Of a stretch of DNA of 64,000 nt, positions 52,471-60,921 are shown one piece after another (the stretch's first letter is position 1; each line of letters opens with the position of its first letter). The position numbers and the translations under genes are program-made. The DNA is from Adhaeribacter_A terreus (GTDB taxonomy: Bacteria > Bacteroidota > Bacteroidia > Cytophagales > Hymenobacteraceae), in NCBI RefSeq assembly GCF_042657365.1, contig NZ_JBHSKT010000005.1:248001-312000 (forward strand), given 5' to 3'. The notes beneath the pieces were generated by a model. The model saw nothing but the letters and a program-made list of their open reading frames with translations, did no database searches and was not told where the DNA came from.

Positions 52471-53193
52471 TTAATGATGCAGTTTCCTTTTCATCATTAA
52501 GATCTGGAATTTGATATAGGCATATACCCAGCCCATTACCAGAATTCCTGCCGCTAATAGCAAACTCAGCATTCCCTGAAAGAAGTAAACCAGGCCGCCT
52601 ACAATACAACCCGAAAAGAAAAACGCAATAATCGTCAGCCGCAGCTTAATGGAAGAAATGAGTTGCTTCTGCTCCGAATATTCACGCCGAAAAATCACTT
52701 TTGATAGCTCTATACCAAGATCAGTGAACAAGCCTGTTAAGTGTGTGGTTCGGACTACTGAATTCGATAAACTGGTAACCAAAGCATTCTGCAAACCCAT
52801 GGCGTAAAGCAAGCCACAGGCAATTAAATTTCCATTGGCTTTCACCGTTTCCGGACCTAAAAACGCTATGGCAGTCAGAATAAAAACTTCGATGGAAATG
52901 GGCAAGGCTGCACCAAATTTAAAATCGTGGCGGGAAGTGAATTCGATGAAAAAGTTGGAACTGAATGCGCCGAACAAAAACGCTATGATGTAAAGCAGAA
53001 AAACCCAGGCTTGCGCAAAATGATTCTGAGCAATTTCATCGGCAAAATAAGCGAAATGACCAGTAACGTTGGTGGTTAAAGTCTGCAGCGCAAAAATGCC
53101 CGATACATTCACAATGCCCGCCACCAGACTCAGCAGCGAAGCCAGTTGTAAATTGTGCACCAGCGTACGGCCTTTCCCAACGTGCCTGAACAT
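52471..53193 (-). CDS. YoaK family (DUF1275) membrane protein
   Basis: A 240-residue protein with about six hydrophobic segments. GTLVHNLQLASLLSLVAGIVNVSGIFALQTLTTNVTGHFAYFA is the DUF1275 signature (N-V-G ... TNVTGH), followed by GLQNALVTSLSNSVVRTTHLTGLFTDLGIEL. Family function unknown; a transport role is commonly supposed. Two in-register copies of the 30-bp element lie inside the gene (52860-52889 and 52977-53006) and read as VFxLxxIAFL within transmembrane segments. The start at 53193 is near the first hydrophobic segment. Confidence 0.9.
   Translation of the reverse strand: MFRHVGKGRTLVHNLQLASLLSLVAGIVNVSGIFALQTLTTNVTGHFAYFADEIAQNHFAQAWVFLLYIIAFLFGAFSSNFFIEFTSRHDFKFGAALPISIEVFILTAIAFLGPETVKANGNLIACGLLYAMGLQNALVTSLSNSVVRTTHLTGLFTDLGIELSKVIFRREYSEQKQLISSIKLRLTIIAFFFSGCIVGGLVYFFQGMLSLLLAAGILVMGWVYAYIKFQILMMKRKLHH
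52860..53006 (+). repeat. two 30-bp elements inside the YoaK gene
   Basis: 52860-52889 ends AAAACTT; 52977-53006 ends AAAACCC. Both are antisense and occupy the same frame. Confidence 0.55.
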
Positions 53194-53294
53194 TTTTTCT
53201 TAGATTTTTCGTCTGCAATGTACTTTTTTCAAAGTTGTAATTCAATGCGCGAATACGTTGAAGAACAGGAAATTGTACAGTAATTTACGATTTA

Positions 53295-53441
53295 AAAATG
53301 CTATGGGTATCACGCTAAAAACTCACGAACTCAAAACCTACAAAACCCCCACAAAAACGTAGGGACAAGGCATTGCCTTGTCCCTACCAAACTCCACGAT
53401 AAAAAAGCCCTCCCCTGATTTAGGGGAGGGTTGGGTGGGGT
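53295..53441. repeat. repeat block upstream of the YoaK gene and at the RND stop
   Basis: Element copy 53295-53324, truncated AAAACGTAGGG at 53352, a GTAGGGACAAGG palindrome (53360-53388), and a CCTCCCC/GGGGAGGG hairpin (about 53408-53432) ending at the RND stop codon. Confidence 0.75.
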
Positions 53442-56400
53442 CAAACAGCAAAACCTTCGCCGTCGTGATCATAATCTACTTTTGGAATGCGGTTTTGCAG
53501 TTCCTCCAGTTTTTTCTTGCCGTACGCAAAGCGGGTAATGACCACAAACAGCACCGGAACCACGAAAATGGCCAGGAAGGTTGCGGCCAGCATCCCACCT
53601 ACTACCGTCCAGCCGATGGTTTGGCGGGCTACGGCGCCGGCGCCTCCGGAGAATGCCAACGGTAACACGCCCAGAATAAAGGCCAGCGAGGTCATGATGA
53701 TCGGGCGTAGACGAATCTTTACGGCATCTATCGTAGCTTCCAGTAGTTCCATGCCGTGGTCCACGCGTTCTTTGGCAAATTCTACGATCAGGATCGCGTT
53801 TTTCGCGGCCAGACCAATGAGCGTAATTAAACCAATTTGCGCGTAAATGTTATTCGAAAGTTTCGGCAAAAGTATAAGCGCTAAAATTGCCCCGAAAGCG
53901 CCCAACGGCACGGCTAATAAAACCGAAAACGGTACCGACCAGCTTTCATAAAGTGCGGCCAGAAACAGGAATACCATTAAAATGGACAACGCAAAAATAA
54001 TTACGGTCATGTTGCCGGAGGAAAGTTCTTCGCGGCTGAGGCCGGAGAATTCGTAACCGTAACCGGCGGGCAGCGTTTTGGCGGCGACTTCTTCCAGGGC
54101 GGCAAGGGCTTGTCCGGAACTGTAGCCGGGTGCGGCGTTGCCGTTAATTTCGGTGCTCCGGAATAAGTTATAGTGCGAAATTACCGGCGCATTTTCAATT
54201 ACTTTGTGCGTTACCAACGCGCTTAAAGGCACCGGTTCGCCCTGGCGGTTATTCACGTAGAACTGGCCCAGATCGGAAATATCGTTGCGGTACATGGTAT
54301 CGGCTTGCGCTACCACCCGGAAATTCCGGCCGTAAATGGTGAAATCGTTGATGTACTGCGAACCCATGTACGCGCTCATGGTCGAGAAAACTTCGGATAA
54401 ATTCACGCCCAGTTTCTTTACTTTTTCGCGGTCCACTTCTACCTGGTAACCCGGCGTACTGGCGGTGAAGAAACTGAAAGCACCCGTTATTTCCGGACGT
54501 TTTCGTACTTCTGCAAGGAAATTCTGTACCGTTTTTTCGAAGGCTTTGATGTCGTCGGTGCTTTCGCGCTGTTGCAGCATGAAACTGAAACCGCCCGTTT
54601 GTCCCAGACCCGGAATTGCCGGTGGCGGCACAATTACCACGTTCGCATCTTTTATGGCCGCAAATTTACCGCGCAGGGTTCCCATAATTCCTTCGAGTTG
54701 CTGTTCTTTGGCTTTGCGGTCGGCCCACGGTTTCAGCTGCACGAAGAACGTACCGCTGTTCGATTTAATAGAAAAGTTTATAACGTTCAAGCCGGCGATG
54801 GCCGAAATATTATTCACGCCTTCGGTGGTCCTAAGCATTTCGTTCATAGTCCGTAATACTTCGGCGGTGCGGTTGCTGGAAGCGGCTTGCGGCAGTTCGA
54901 AGGAAATAAACAGACGACCTTCGTCTTCCGTCGGGATAAAACCAGTTGGCTTGGAGCTGAATAACCCGAACGTTCCGGCGTAAATACAGGCCAGTAAAAT
55001 GAGCACCAGCGGCGCCGCTTTTATGCTTTTCCGAACGCCAACCGAATAATTTTCGGTGGTGCGCGCAAACCATTGGTTGAATTTGTAGAACAACTTATTC
55101 AGGCCTTTCGAACTGGCGTCGAGCTTCATTGGCTTCAGCATCATGGAGCAAAGCGCCGGCGTTAAAGTAAGCGCAATAAAGGCCGAAAGCAGTACGGAAA
55201 TGGCGATGGTGATCGCAAATTGCTGATACAAACGCCCCACAATTCCCGGAATAAAACCTACCGGAATGAACACGGCTGCCAGAATTAACGCAATGGCAAT
55301 AACTGGCGCGGTAATGTCTTTCATGGCTTTGCGGGTGGCTTCTTTCGCCGAAATTCCTTCGTGGTCGATATAATGCTGCACGGCTTCCACCACCACGATC
55401 GCATCGTCCACCACAATACCAATGGCCAGCACGAAACCGAATAAGGTGAGCGTGTTAATGGTGAAATCTAAAGGAATGAAAAAGATGAACGTACCGATAA
55501 TGGAAACCGGAATGGCCAGAATTGGAATTAAGGTGGCGCGCCAGTTCTGCAGGAAAAGGTACACCACAATTACCACCAGCAAGAGCGCTTCCATAAAGGT
55601 TTTCAGTACTTCTTTTATAGAAACTTCCACCACCGAAACTGACTCGAAGGAAACCTTATAATCCATATCGGCGGGCAGCGTTTTTTTGATCTGTTCCAGC
55701 GATTTGTAAACCCCTTCGGCCGTTTCTAAGGCGTTACTTCCCGGTGCCTGGTAAACCAGCAAAAACGTAGCCGGCTTGCCATTCACAAACGATTGACGCG
55801 TATAGCTGAACTTGCCTAATTCCAGCCGCGCAATGTCTTTTAAATAAACAATCGACCCATCTTCCGGCCGCGTGCGCACAATTATATTCTCGAATTCTTC
55901 TTCGGAAGTAAGTTTGCCATTTACCGTAATCGGGTATTCAAAAGCCTGCGAATTATACTGCGGCGCACCACCCACGGAACCGGCGGCAACCTGCACGTTC
56001 TGCTCGCGCAAAGCGACCGCAACTTCCGCCGGCGTAATGCCCAACTGCGACATTCTATCCGGTTTCATCCAGATCCGCATACTAAATTCTTCGCCCACGG
56101 TATTGATATCGCCTACGCCGGGAACCCTTAATAAAGCGTCGCGGATGTAGATGTTGGTGTAGTTATCCAGGAATTTAATGTCGTGCGAGCCGTTCGGCGA
56201 ATAAAAAGTCACCACCATCATAATGGTCGGGTTTCTTTTCCGAACCGTTAAACCTAAGCGGCGAACTTCTTCGGGCAAACGCGGTTCGGCAATGCTTACG
56301 CGGTTCTGCACGTCCAAAGTCGCAATGTCAATATCGGTTCCTACCTCAAAATTCACGTTCATGGACATCTGCCCGGTACTGGTGGAATTGGAAGTAAGGT

Positions 56401-56632
56401 AGGTCATGCCGGGCGTTCCGTTTACCTGCGTTTCCACAGGCGTAGCCACGGTTTGCTCCACGGTTTGCGCGTCGGCGCCGGTATAATTACCCACAATGGA
56501 AACCACCGGCGGCGTAATGTTCGGGTACTGGCTCACCGGCAAATTCAGGATGGCCAACACCCCGCAGATCACCAGTACCAGCGAAATTACGATGGAGGTG
56601 ACCGGCCGTCTTATAAATACATCTGATATCAT
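53441..56632 (-). CDS. RND efflux pump, HAE1-type inner-membrane subunit
   Basis: A 1063-residue AcrB/MexB-type proton antiporter for hydrophobic compounds. MISDVFIRRPVTSIVISLVLVICGVLAILNLPVSQYPNITPP starts as expected, and the proton-relay elements are present: the Asp pair in GIVVDDAIVVVEAVQHY (TM4) and the Lys in LAAKNAILIVEFAKERV (TM10). FEVGTDIDIATLDVQNR and the porter loops follow the family. It is the last gene of a four-gene cluster with TetR, TolC-like and HlyD-like genes, but a 577-bp repeat-filled gap separates it from the HlyD-like gene. Confidence 0.95.
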   Translation of the reverse strand: MISDVFIRRPVTSIVISLVLVICGVLAILNLPVSQYPNITPPVVSIVGNYTGADAQTVEQTVATPVETQVNGTPGMTYLTSNSTSTGQMSMNVNFEVGTDIDIATLDVQNRVSIAEPRLPEEVRRLGLTVRKRNPTIMMVVTFYSPNGSHDIKFLDNYTNIYIRDALLRVPGVGDINTVGEEFSMRIWMKPDRMSQLGITPAEVAVALREQNVQVAAGSVGGAPQYNSQAFEYPITVNGKLTSEEEFENIIVRTRPEDGSIVYLKDIARLELGKFSYTRQSFVNGKPATFLLVYQAPGSNALETAEGVYKSLEQIKKTLPADMDYKVSFESVSVVEVSIKEVLKTFMEALLLVVIVVYLFLQNWRATLIPILAIPVSIIGTFIFFIPLDFTINTLTLFGFVLAIGIVVDDAIVVVEAVQHYIDHEGISAKEATRKAMKDITAPVIAIALILAAVFIPVGFIPGIVGRLYQQFAITIAISVLLSAFIALTLTPALCSMMLKPMKLDASSKGLNKLFYKFNQWFARTTENYSVGVRKSIKAAPLVLILLACIYAGTFGLFSSKPTGFIPTEDEGRLFISFELPQAASSNRTAEVLRTMNEMLRTTEGVNNISAIAGLNVINFSIKSNSGTFFVQLKPWADRKAKEQQLEGIMGTLRGKFAAIKDANVVIVPPPAIPGLGQTGGFSFMLQQRESTDDIKAFEKTVQNFLAEVRKRPEITGAFSFFTASTPGYQVEVDREKVKKLGVNLSEVFSTMSAYMGSQYINDFTIYGRNFRVVAQADTMYRNDISDLGQFYVNNRQGEPVPLSALVTHKVIENAPVISHYNLFRSTEINGNAAPGYSSGQALAALEEVAAKTLPAGYGYEFSGLSREELSSGNMTVIIFALSILMVFLFLAALYESWSVPFSVLLAVPLGAFGAILALILLPKLSNNIYAQIGLITLIGLAAKNAILIVEFAKERVDHGMELLEATIDAVKIRLRPIIMTSLAFILGVLPLAFSGGAGAVARQTIGWTVVGGMLAATFLAIFVVPVLFVVITRFAYGKKKLEELQNRIPKVDYDHDGEGFAV

Positions 56633-57209
56633 TTGTTTTTCTGTCGCTTCTTTGTTTGTTCCCCTGGTTTTTAATCAGAGGCAATTCAATTCTTTATTCT
56701 GGCACTTTTTAGGCTTAAAAGCCTAGCATTTTTGTTTGCTCTTTCGGATTTATTAATCCGGAAGCTTTCTGTGCGGGGATGTATATATCCCCGGCAGGTT
56801 GGTTCGGGATTGATAAATCCCGAACAGCGGTTTGTTTTATTGTCATTCCGAACGAAGTTGAGGAATTTTATCAGGCCGATTTCTGATGCTGGCTTTATAA
56901 TTTCCCTCGGCAAGCGGTCGGGATGACGCAATAATTTTGTTTGTTTTCAGTAGCTCAGCCCGGCACTTTTTCGGGCTGAAAGCATAGCGTTTTTTAGTTT
57001 ATCTGAATTAATTATCTGCCTGAATCTCCACGATGTCATCTCGACGTTAGGAGAGTCTCTTCAAATTTGCAGTAGCTTTTATTCTGGCTTCTCTACCTTC
57101 CTCCGGAGATATCTCCTTTCGTCGAGATGACCGAGTAAATGTGGAAGAACGTGAGAATCTTTCCGTAGCGCATTTTATAATTCTGCGCTACGAAAAACCA
57201 GCAAATCTT
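56633..57209. repeat. 577-bp repeat-filled gap within the efflux cluster
   Basis: No gene. Element copies (minus) at 56703-56732 and 56964-56993; a hairpin block with GGATTTATTAATCCGG and GGGATTGATAAATCCC (about 56742-56830); a GTCATTCCGAACGAAG ... TCGGGATGACG block (56844-56927); a CATCTCGACG ... CGTCGAGATGACC block (about 57035-57132); and a GTAGCGCA/TGCGCTAC palindrome (57165-57191). Confidence 0.8.
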
Positions 57210-58343
57210 CTACTTCCCTGCCGGCGGACCTTGCGGTTGCCCCAGCGAAATCTTCGCATTCGGGCGAAGTTTTTGCGTGCCTTCTACCACAATATTATCG
57301 CCGGCTTTCAGGCCTTCGCGGATCACGATCTTATCTTGTACTTTGGTACCTAAACCGATCTTTTGCTGTACCACCGAATCGCCCTGGATTTTGTAAGCGT
57401 AATATTCGCCCATTTGCTCCGTGATGGCTTTGTGCGGAATTACCAACTGTTTCCCGATGTCAGCATTTCTGACGCGCAACACTACACTCATGCCGGCAAT
57501 TAAGGCGCGGTTCGGGTTCGGGAAACTGATGCGTACGGTTATGGTTCCGGTCTGGCGGTTTACGGCGCGGTCTATGGCTTCAATTTTGCCGGGAAGAGGA
57601 TAAAATGAGCCTTCGGAAAACTGGATGGTGAAAGTGGAATCTGCGGCGGAAGTTTGGCTTTGCAGTTTGGTAAAGCGCGGAATTTCCTTTTCGTTGATCA
57701 CAATATCTACGGCAATCGGATCTTCAGCGGAAATGGTGTTTAAAAGCGTAGTTCCCGGCGAAACCTGCGCCCCGACTTTTACCTGCGAAATCCCTACCGT
57801 TCCACTCATGGGCGCCGTAATTACCGAATAACTAAGTTCATTGGCCGCGCTGGAAACCCCGGCTTGTGCCGAAGCAACCTGCGCTTTCGCGGACTGCAGA
57901 TCGGCTAAGGCATAATCTACGCGTTGCCTGGCAATGGCGTCTTGCTTGGCCAGGTTTTCGTAGCGTTCGGCATCTTTTCTTACTTTTTCTAAATTCGCCT
58001 GCGCACTTCTTAACGTGGCTTGCGCCTGGTTGTAATTGGCCTGGTAACGGGTGCGGTCTATTTCGTAAAGCTTCTGCCCTTTGGTTACTTTCTGGCCGTC
58101 CTGCACAAAGATCTGCGTGATGTAGCCGGAAACCTGGGCGCGCAATTCCACTTCCTGCAGCGGCACTACGGTTCCGGGGTACGTATCTACGCCCACCACA
58201 TTTTCTTCGGAAACGGTGTAGGCATTTACCGGAACGGGCGCGTTCATGGGGTTCTGGCCTTGCTGGGCGTCTTTTTTGCCGCAGCCGAAAAGCAGGGAAA
58301 AACTTAAAATTCCGGCGGAAAGGTTGTAAAAATTTATCTTCAT
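57210..58343 (-). CDS. RND periplasmic adaptor (HlyD/AcrA-type) lipoprotein
   Basis: A 377-residue membrane-fusion protein with lipobox LFGC. VELRAQVSGYITQIFVQDGQKVTKGQKLYEID is the biotinyl-lipoyl half, followed by a long coiled coil (QANYNQAQATLRSAQANLEKVRKDAERYENL ... AQVASAQAGVSSAANEL), the second half APMSGTVGISQVKVGAQVSPGTTL, and beta-barrel/membrane-proximal domains (AIDRAVNRQTGTITVRISFPNPNRALIAGMSVVLRVR). It bridges the RND pump and TolC partner. The start is eight bases after the TolC-like stop, so these two genes are co-transcribed. Confidence 0.95.
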   Translation of the reverse strand: MKINFYNLSAGILSFSLLFGCGKKDAQQGQNPMNAPVPVNAYTVSEENVVGVDTYPGTVVPLQEVELRAQVSGYITQIFVQDGQKVTKGQKLYEIDRTRYQANYNQAQATLRSAQANLEKVRKDAERYENLAKQDAIARQRVDYALADLQSAKAQVASAQAGVSSAANELSYSVITAPMSGTVGISQVKVGAQVSPGTTLLNTISAEDPIAVDIVINEKEIPRFTKLQSQTSAADSTFTIQFSEGSFYPLPGKIEAIDRAVNRQTGTITVRISFPNPNRALIAGMSVVLRVRNADIGKQLVIPHKAITEQMGEYYAYKIQGDSVVQQKIGLGTKVQDKIVIREGLKAGDNIVVEGTQKLRPNAKISLGQPQGPPAGK

Positions 58344-58351
58344 TTAGCTAA

Positions 58352-59716
58352 TTATTTCTGTTCGTAGGCAGCTACGTTTATGGTTCCGGTTACGCGTTCC
58401 ACTTCCAGTTTGCTGGTGAGTACGCGGTATAGTGCGTTGTAATAATTTAGTTGGGTGGCTCTGATTTCGGCTTCCGCCAGAATCAGGTCGAGGTAAGGTT
58501 TTATGCCTTCGTCGTATTGCAGCTTAATGACGCGGTACACTTCTTCGGCCATTTCTACGTTGTGCTGCACAGTTTTCAGTTCGTAAAGATCGCTCCGATA
58601 AGTGGCCAGAGCCGTTTCGTATTCGGTGCTGATGCGGTTCTTCACGTTGGCAATATCGAGGTCGAGGCGTTTTTCGCGCAGTTGTTCGCGCTTCAGGTTT
58701 TGTAGGCGGCGTGTGCCCGTAAACAGTGGTACCGACATCCGTAAACCGATCGGCGAGTTAGGATATGACTGGTTATAAAGCTGCTGAAAATCGTTGTTCT
58801 GGTACACGAGGTTGTAGTTGAAATACGCCGAAAAAGTGGGCATAAAACTCCATTTGTAGTAATTCACCGAAAGCTCCTGGATCTGTTTCTGGGTTTGCAG
58901 TTGCTGGAATTCGATGCGATTGGTGTAGTTCAGCGTTTGCAGCGTATCGGTAAACATGCTCTGCCGCATTTTCACCGGATCGAAGGTAATGTTCAGCTCT
59001 TTTTCCGCCGGATAACCGATCAATTCTTTCAGGAAAACATACTTGGGTTTTATGGCTTCCTGCACGCGTTTGCGGGTGCTGCGCACGTTGGTAAGCGAAA
59101 TATCGGCGCGCTGCCAGTCGGTTTTATCTACCAGACCCTGTTCGTATTGCGCTTTTGCATCTTTCAGCTGCTTTTCCTGCCGGATAATATCCTGGTCCAG
59201 AATTTTTAACTGTTCCTGGCTTAAAAGCACATCGTAAAACGCGCGGCTAACGGCTACAATGGTGCTGATCTTTTCGTTGTAAATTTCCTGTTCGCTTTGC
59301 AAACGCACGTACCGGCTGCCGCGGGAAGCAAAAAACAGATCGTTGCTGAAAATTGCCTGGTTGGCGGTAAGCGAAAGGTTTGAGCTGTTTATCGTTCCGA
59401 TCTGGCGTGGCACCAACACGCCGGCTTCGTTCGGGAAAATAGTAACCGGCATTTTGAGGTAATGCTGCACGTTAGCATCGAGGCCCAGTTGCGGCAACCA
59501 GCCGGCCAGCGCGGCTTTAATTTCCCGGTCGGCAATTTGCTCATCTATATAAGCCTGTTGCACCGAAGGTTTGTTTTGCAGTGCGTAGGCAATGCATTGT
59601 TCCAGCGTCAGGCTATCGGCGGAAACGGTCTGGTTTTGATTTCCCTGCGCAGCTAATTCCAGCGGCAAAAACGCGACGGAAATAAGCAGGGAAAATATTC
59701 GTATCAGTAATCTCAT
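58352..59716 (-). CDS. TolC-family outer-membrane efflux protein
   Basis: A 454-residue outer-membrane channel with a signal peptide ending LAAQ. LTLEQCIAYALQNKPSVQQAYIDEQIADREIKAALAGWLPQLGLDANVQHYL is the first OEP repeat; the second is in LRMSVPLFTGTRRLQNLKREQLREKRLDLDIANVKNRISTEYETALATYRS. Long alpha-helical hairpins and VEMAEEVYRVIKLQYDEGIKPYLDLILAEAEIRATQLNYYNALY close the protein. It forms the exit duct for the RND/HlyD pair downstream. Confidence 0.94.
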   Translation of the reverse strand: MRLLIRIFSLLISVAFLPLELAAQGNQNQTVSADSLTLEQCIAYALQNKPSVQQAYIDEQIADREIKAALAGWLPQLGLDANVQHYLKMPVTIFPNEAGVLVPRQIGTINSSNLSLTANQAIFSNDLFFASRGSRYVRLQSEQEIYNEKISTIVAVSRAFYDVLLSQEQLKILDQDIIRQEKQLKDAKAQYEQGLVDKTDWQRADISLTNVRSTRKRVQEAIKPKYVFLKELIGYPAEKELNITFDPVKMRQSMFTDTLQTLNYTNRIEFQQLQTQKQIQELSVNYYKWSFMPTFSAYFNYNLVYQNNDFQQLYNQSYPNSPIGLRMSVPLFTGTRRLQNLKREQLREKRLDLDIANVKNRISTEYETALATYRSDLYELKTVQHNVEMAEEVYRVIKLQYDEGIKPYLDLILAEAEIRATQLNYYNALYRVLTSKLEVERVTGTINVAAYEQK

Positions 59717-59819
59717 ATTCAGTTATTCAGAATAAAATAAGTTTGTTATGCGGTTTTCGTTTGGAAGTGTTTAAGCGGAGAGTTTTACGTTGTTAATTAA
59801 TTATCAGCTAATTCCTGTG

Positions 59820-59977
59820 TCCTCCCCCTACCCCCTCCAAAGGGGGGCTTTGATCGTTGTGGCGTAAAAAAGCGATATGGTTTCGGGCTAAAAAAGTGCT
59901 TATGTTTATTTACTAATCACTATTCATTAATCACTATCACTCTCTAAAACGCTAGGGTATTACTCCAAAAAAGTCTA
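59820..59977. repeat. repeat patch between tetR-like and tolC-like genes
   Basis: CCCCCTACCCCCTCC ... GGAGGGG-like block (59820-59852), a 31-bp element variant (about 59873), and an in-register copy at 59946-59975 that shares one base with the tetR-like TAG stop (59975-59977). Confidence 0.75.
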
Positions 59978-60556
59978 ATGGTTTTTAATGCCGTCCCAGA
60001 CCAATTGGGCTACCTGGTGAAGCTCGGCGTCGCCGATGTCTACTTTTTTGGTGAGGTAAATTTTAGCGGTAGTAACCACGCTGCTGTGCACCAGAATGCT
60101 CATCAGTTTCAGGTTCATTTGTTTCAGGGTTCCGTCGTCGATGCCGGTTTTTACGAAGTTAGAAATGATGTTCTGGCAACGGTCGTTCTCCTTTTCGGGG
60201 CAACGTTCGTAGTAAGGCGAATTCACGAATTGCTCGATAAAGTAAAGCGCGTTCGGGTTTTGGACGTAAAACTGATAATGTTTTTTCCAGAAGGCGAAAA
60301 ACCGGCTTTTGTAATCCTGCTGTTCATCGTCGCTTTCTACCATTACCTTGAACATCTGGCTGCGTAAATACCCGTGCAGCGCTATAATAAGGGCATCTTT
60401 GCTTTCGAAATAATGGTAAATAGTACCAGCCGCCACGCCGGCTTTTTTAGCCACCAAACTCATAGGTGTACCATGAAAACCGTTTTCGCGCACCAACTCC
60501 AGTGTGCCTTCAAAAATGGCCTTTTTCTTCTCCGCAATAATTTCTTCCTGACTCAT
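59975..60556 (-). CDS. TetR family regulator of the efflux cluster
   Basis: A 193-residue repressor. The N-terminal HTH reads KKAIFEGTLELVRENGFHGTPMSLVAKKAGVAAGTIYHYFESKDALI, a classic TetR domain; the rest is the helical ligand domain (SRFFAFWKKHYQFYVQNPNALYFIEQFVNSPYYERCPEKENDRC). It is first in the cluster and on the same strand as the pump genes, 258 bases before the TolC-like gene. A perfect GAATG-TT-CATTC inverted repeat in its leader is a likely operator. The stop shares a base with the 30-bp element. Confidence 0.92.
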   Translation of the reverse strand: MSQEEIIAEKKKAIFEGTLELVRENGFHGTPMSLVAKKAGVAAGTIYHYFESKDALIIALHGYLRSQMFKVMVESDDEQQDYKSRFFAFWKKHYQFYVQNPNALYFIEQFVNSPYYERCPEKENDRCQNIISNFVKTGIDDGTLKQMNLKLMSILVHSSVVTTAKIYLTKKVDIGDAELHQVAQLVWDGIKNH

Positions 60557-60921
60557 AATTTCACCAATTGAATGTTCATTCGGTTTGCAAAGGTAAGGGA
60601 GTTTTCTGGAAAAGGTCTATAGAAGTAGTTTGTTAGTTGGTATCATGGAGGAAACCAAAGCTTTGTTGGCCTGCTAAAATGGTAGGTTTTTGGGGTAAAA
60701 AAGTGCTTTGATAGGTATTTAAGCTAAAGCCATTTTCTTCTATTGTTCCCCTGGCTGAAGCCCATGAAGGCTTTTGAATTAGAAAGTTGAGTTTACAATT
60801 TTCAAAGTAGCGTAGGGTTTAAACCCAACGCTACGAAAGGCTATTATTTAAATAGATGCCGGAAAGAAAATTCATTGCCGTCTGCTTTAGCTGATGGAAT
60901 TTTGTAGCTTCGTTTTCTCTT
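60557..60921. other. divergent gap between TetR-like and pseudouridine synthase genes
   Basis: Element copy at 60676-60705; a block beginning GGCTGAAGCCCATGAAGGC (about 60752); a 28-base palindrome with arms GTAGCGTAGGGTTT (60807-60834), related to 57165-57191; and TAGCTTCG at 60905-60912, a possible promoter of the plus-strand gene. Confidence 0.65.
60570..60595 (-). promoter_or_regulatory. promoter box and operator candidate of the TetR-like gene
   Basis: TACCTTTG (60588-60595, perfect) upstream and the inverted repeat GAATG-TT-CATTC (60570-60581) in the leader, 14 bases before the ATG. Binding there would permit autoregulation. Confidence 0.6.
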
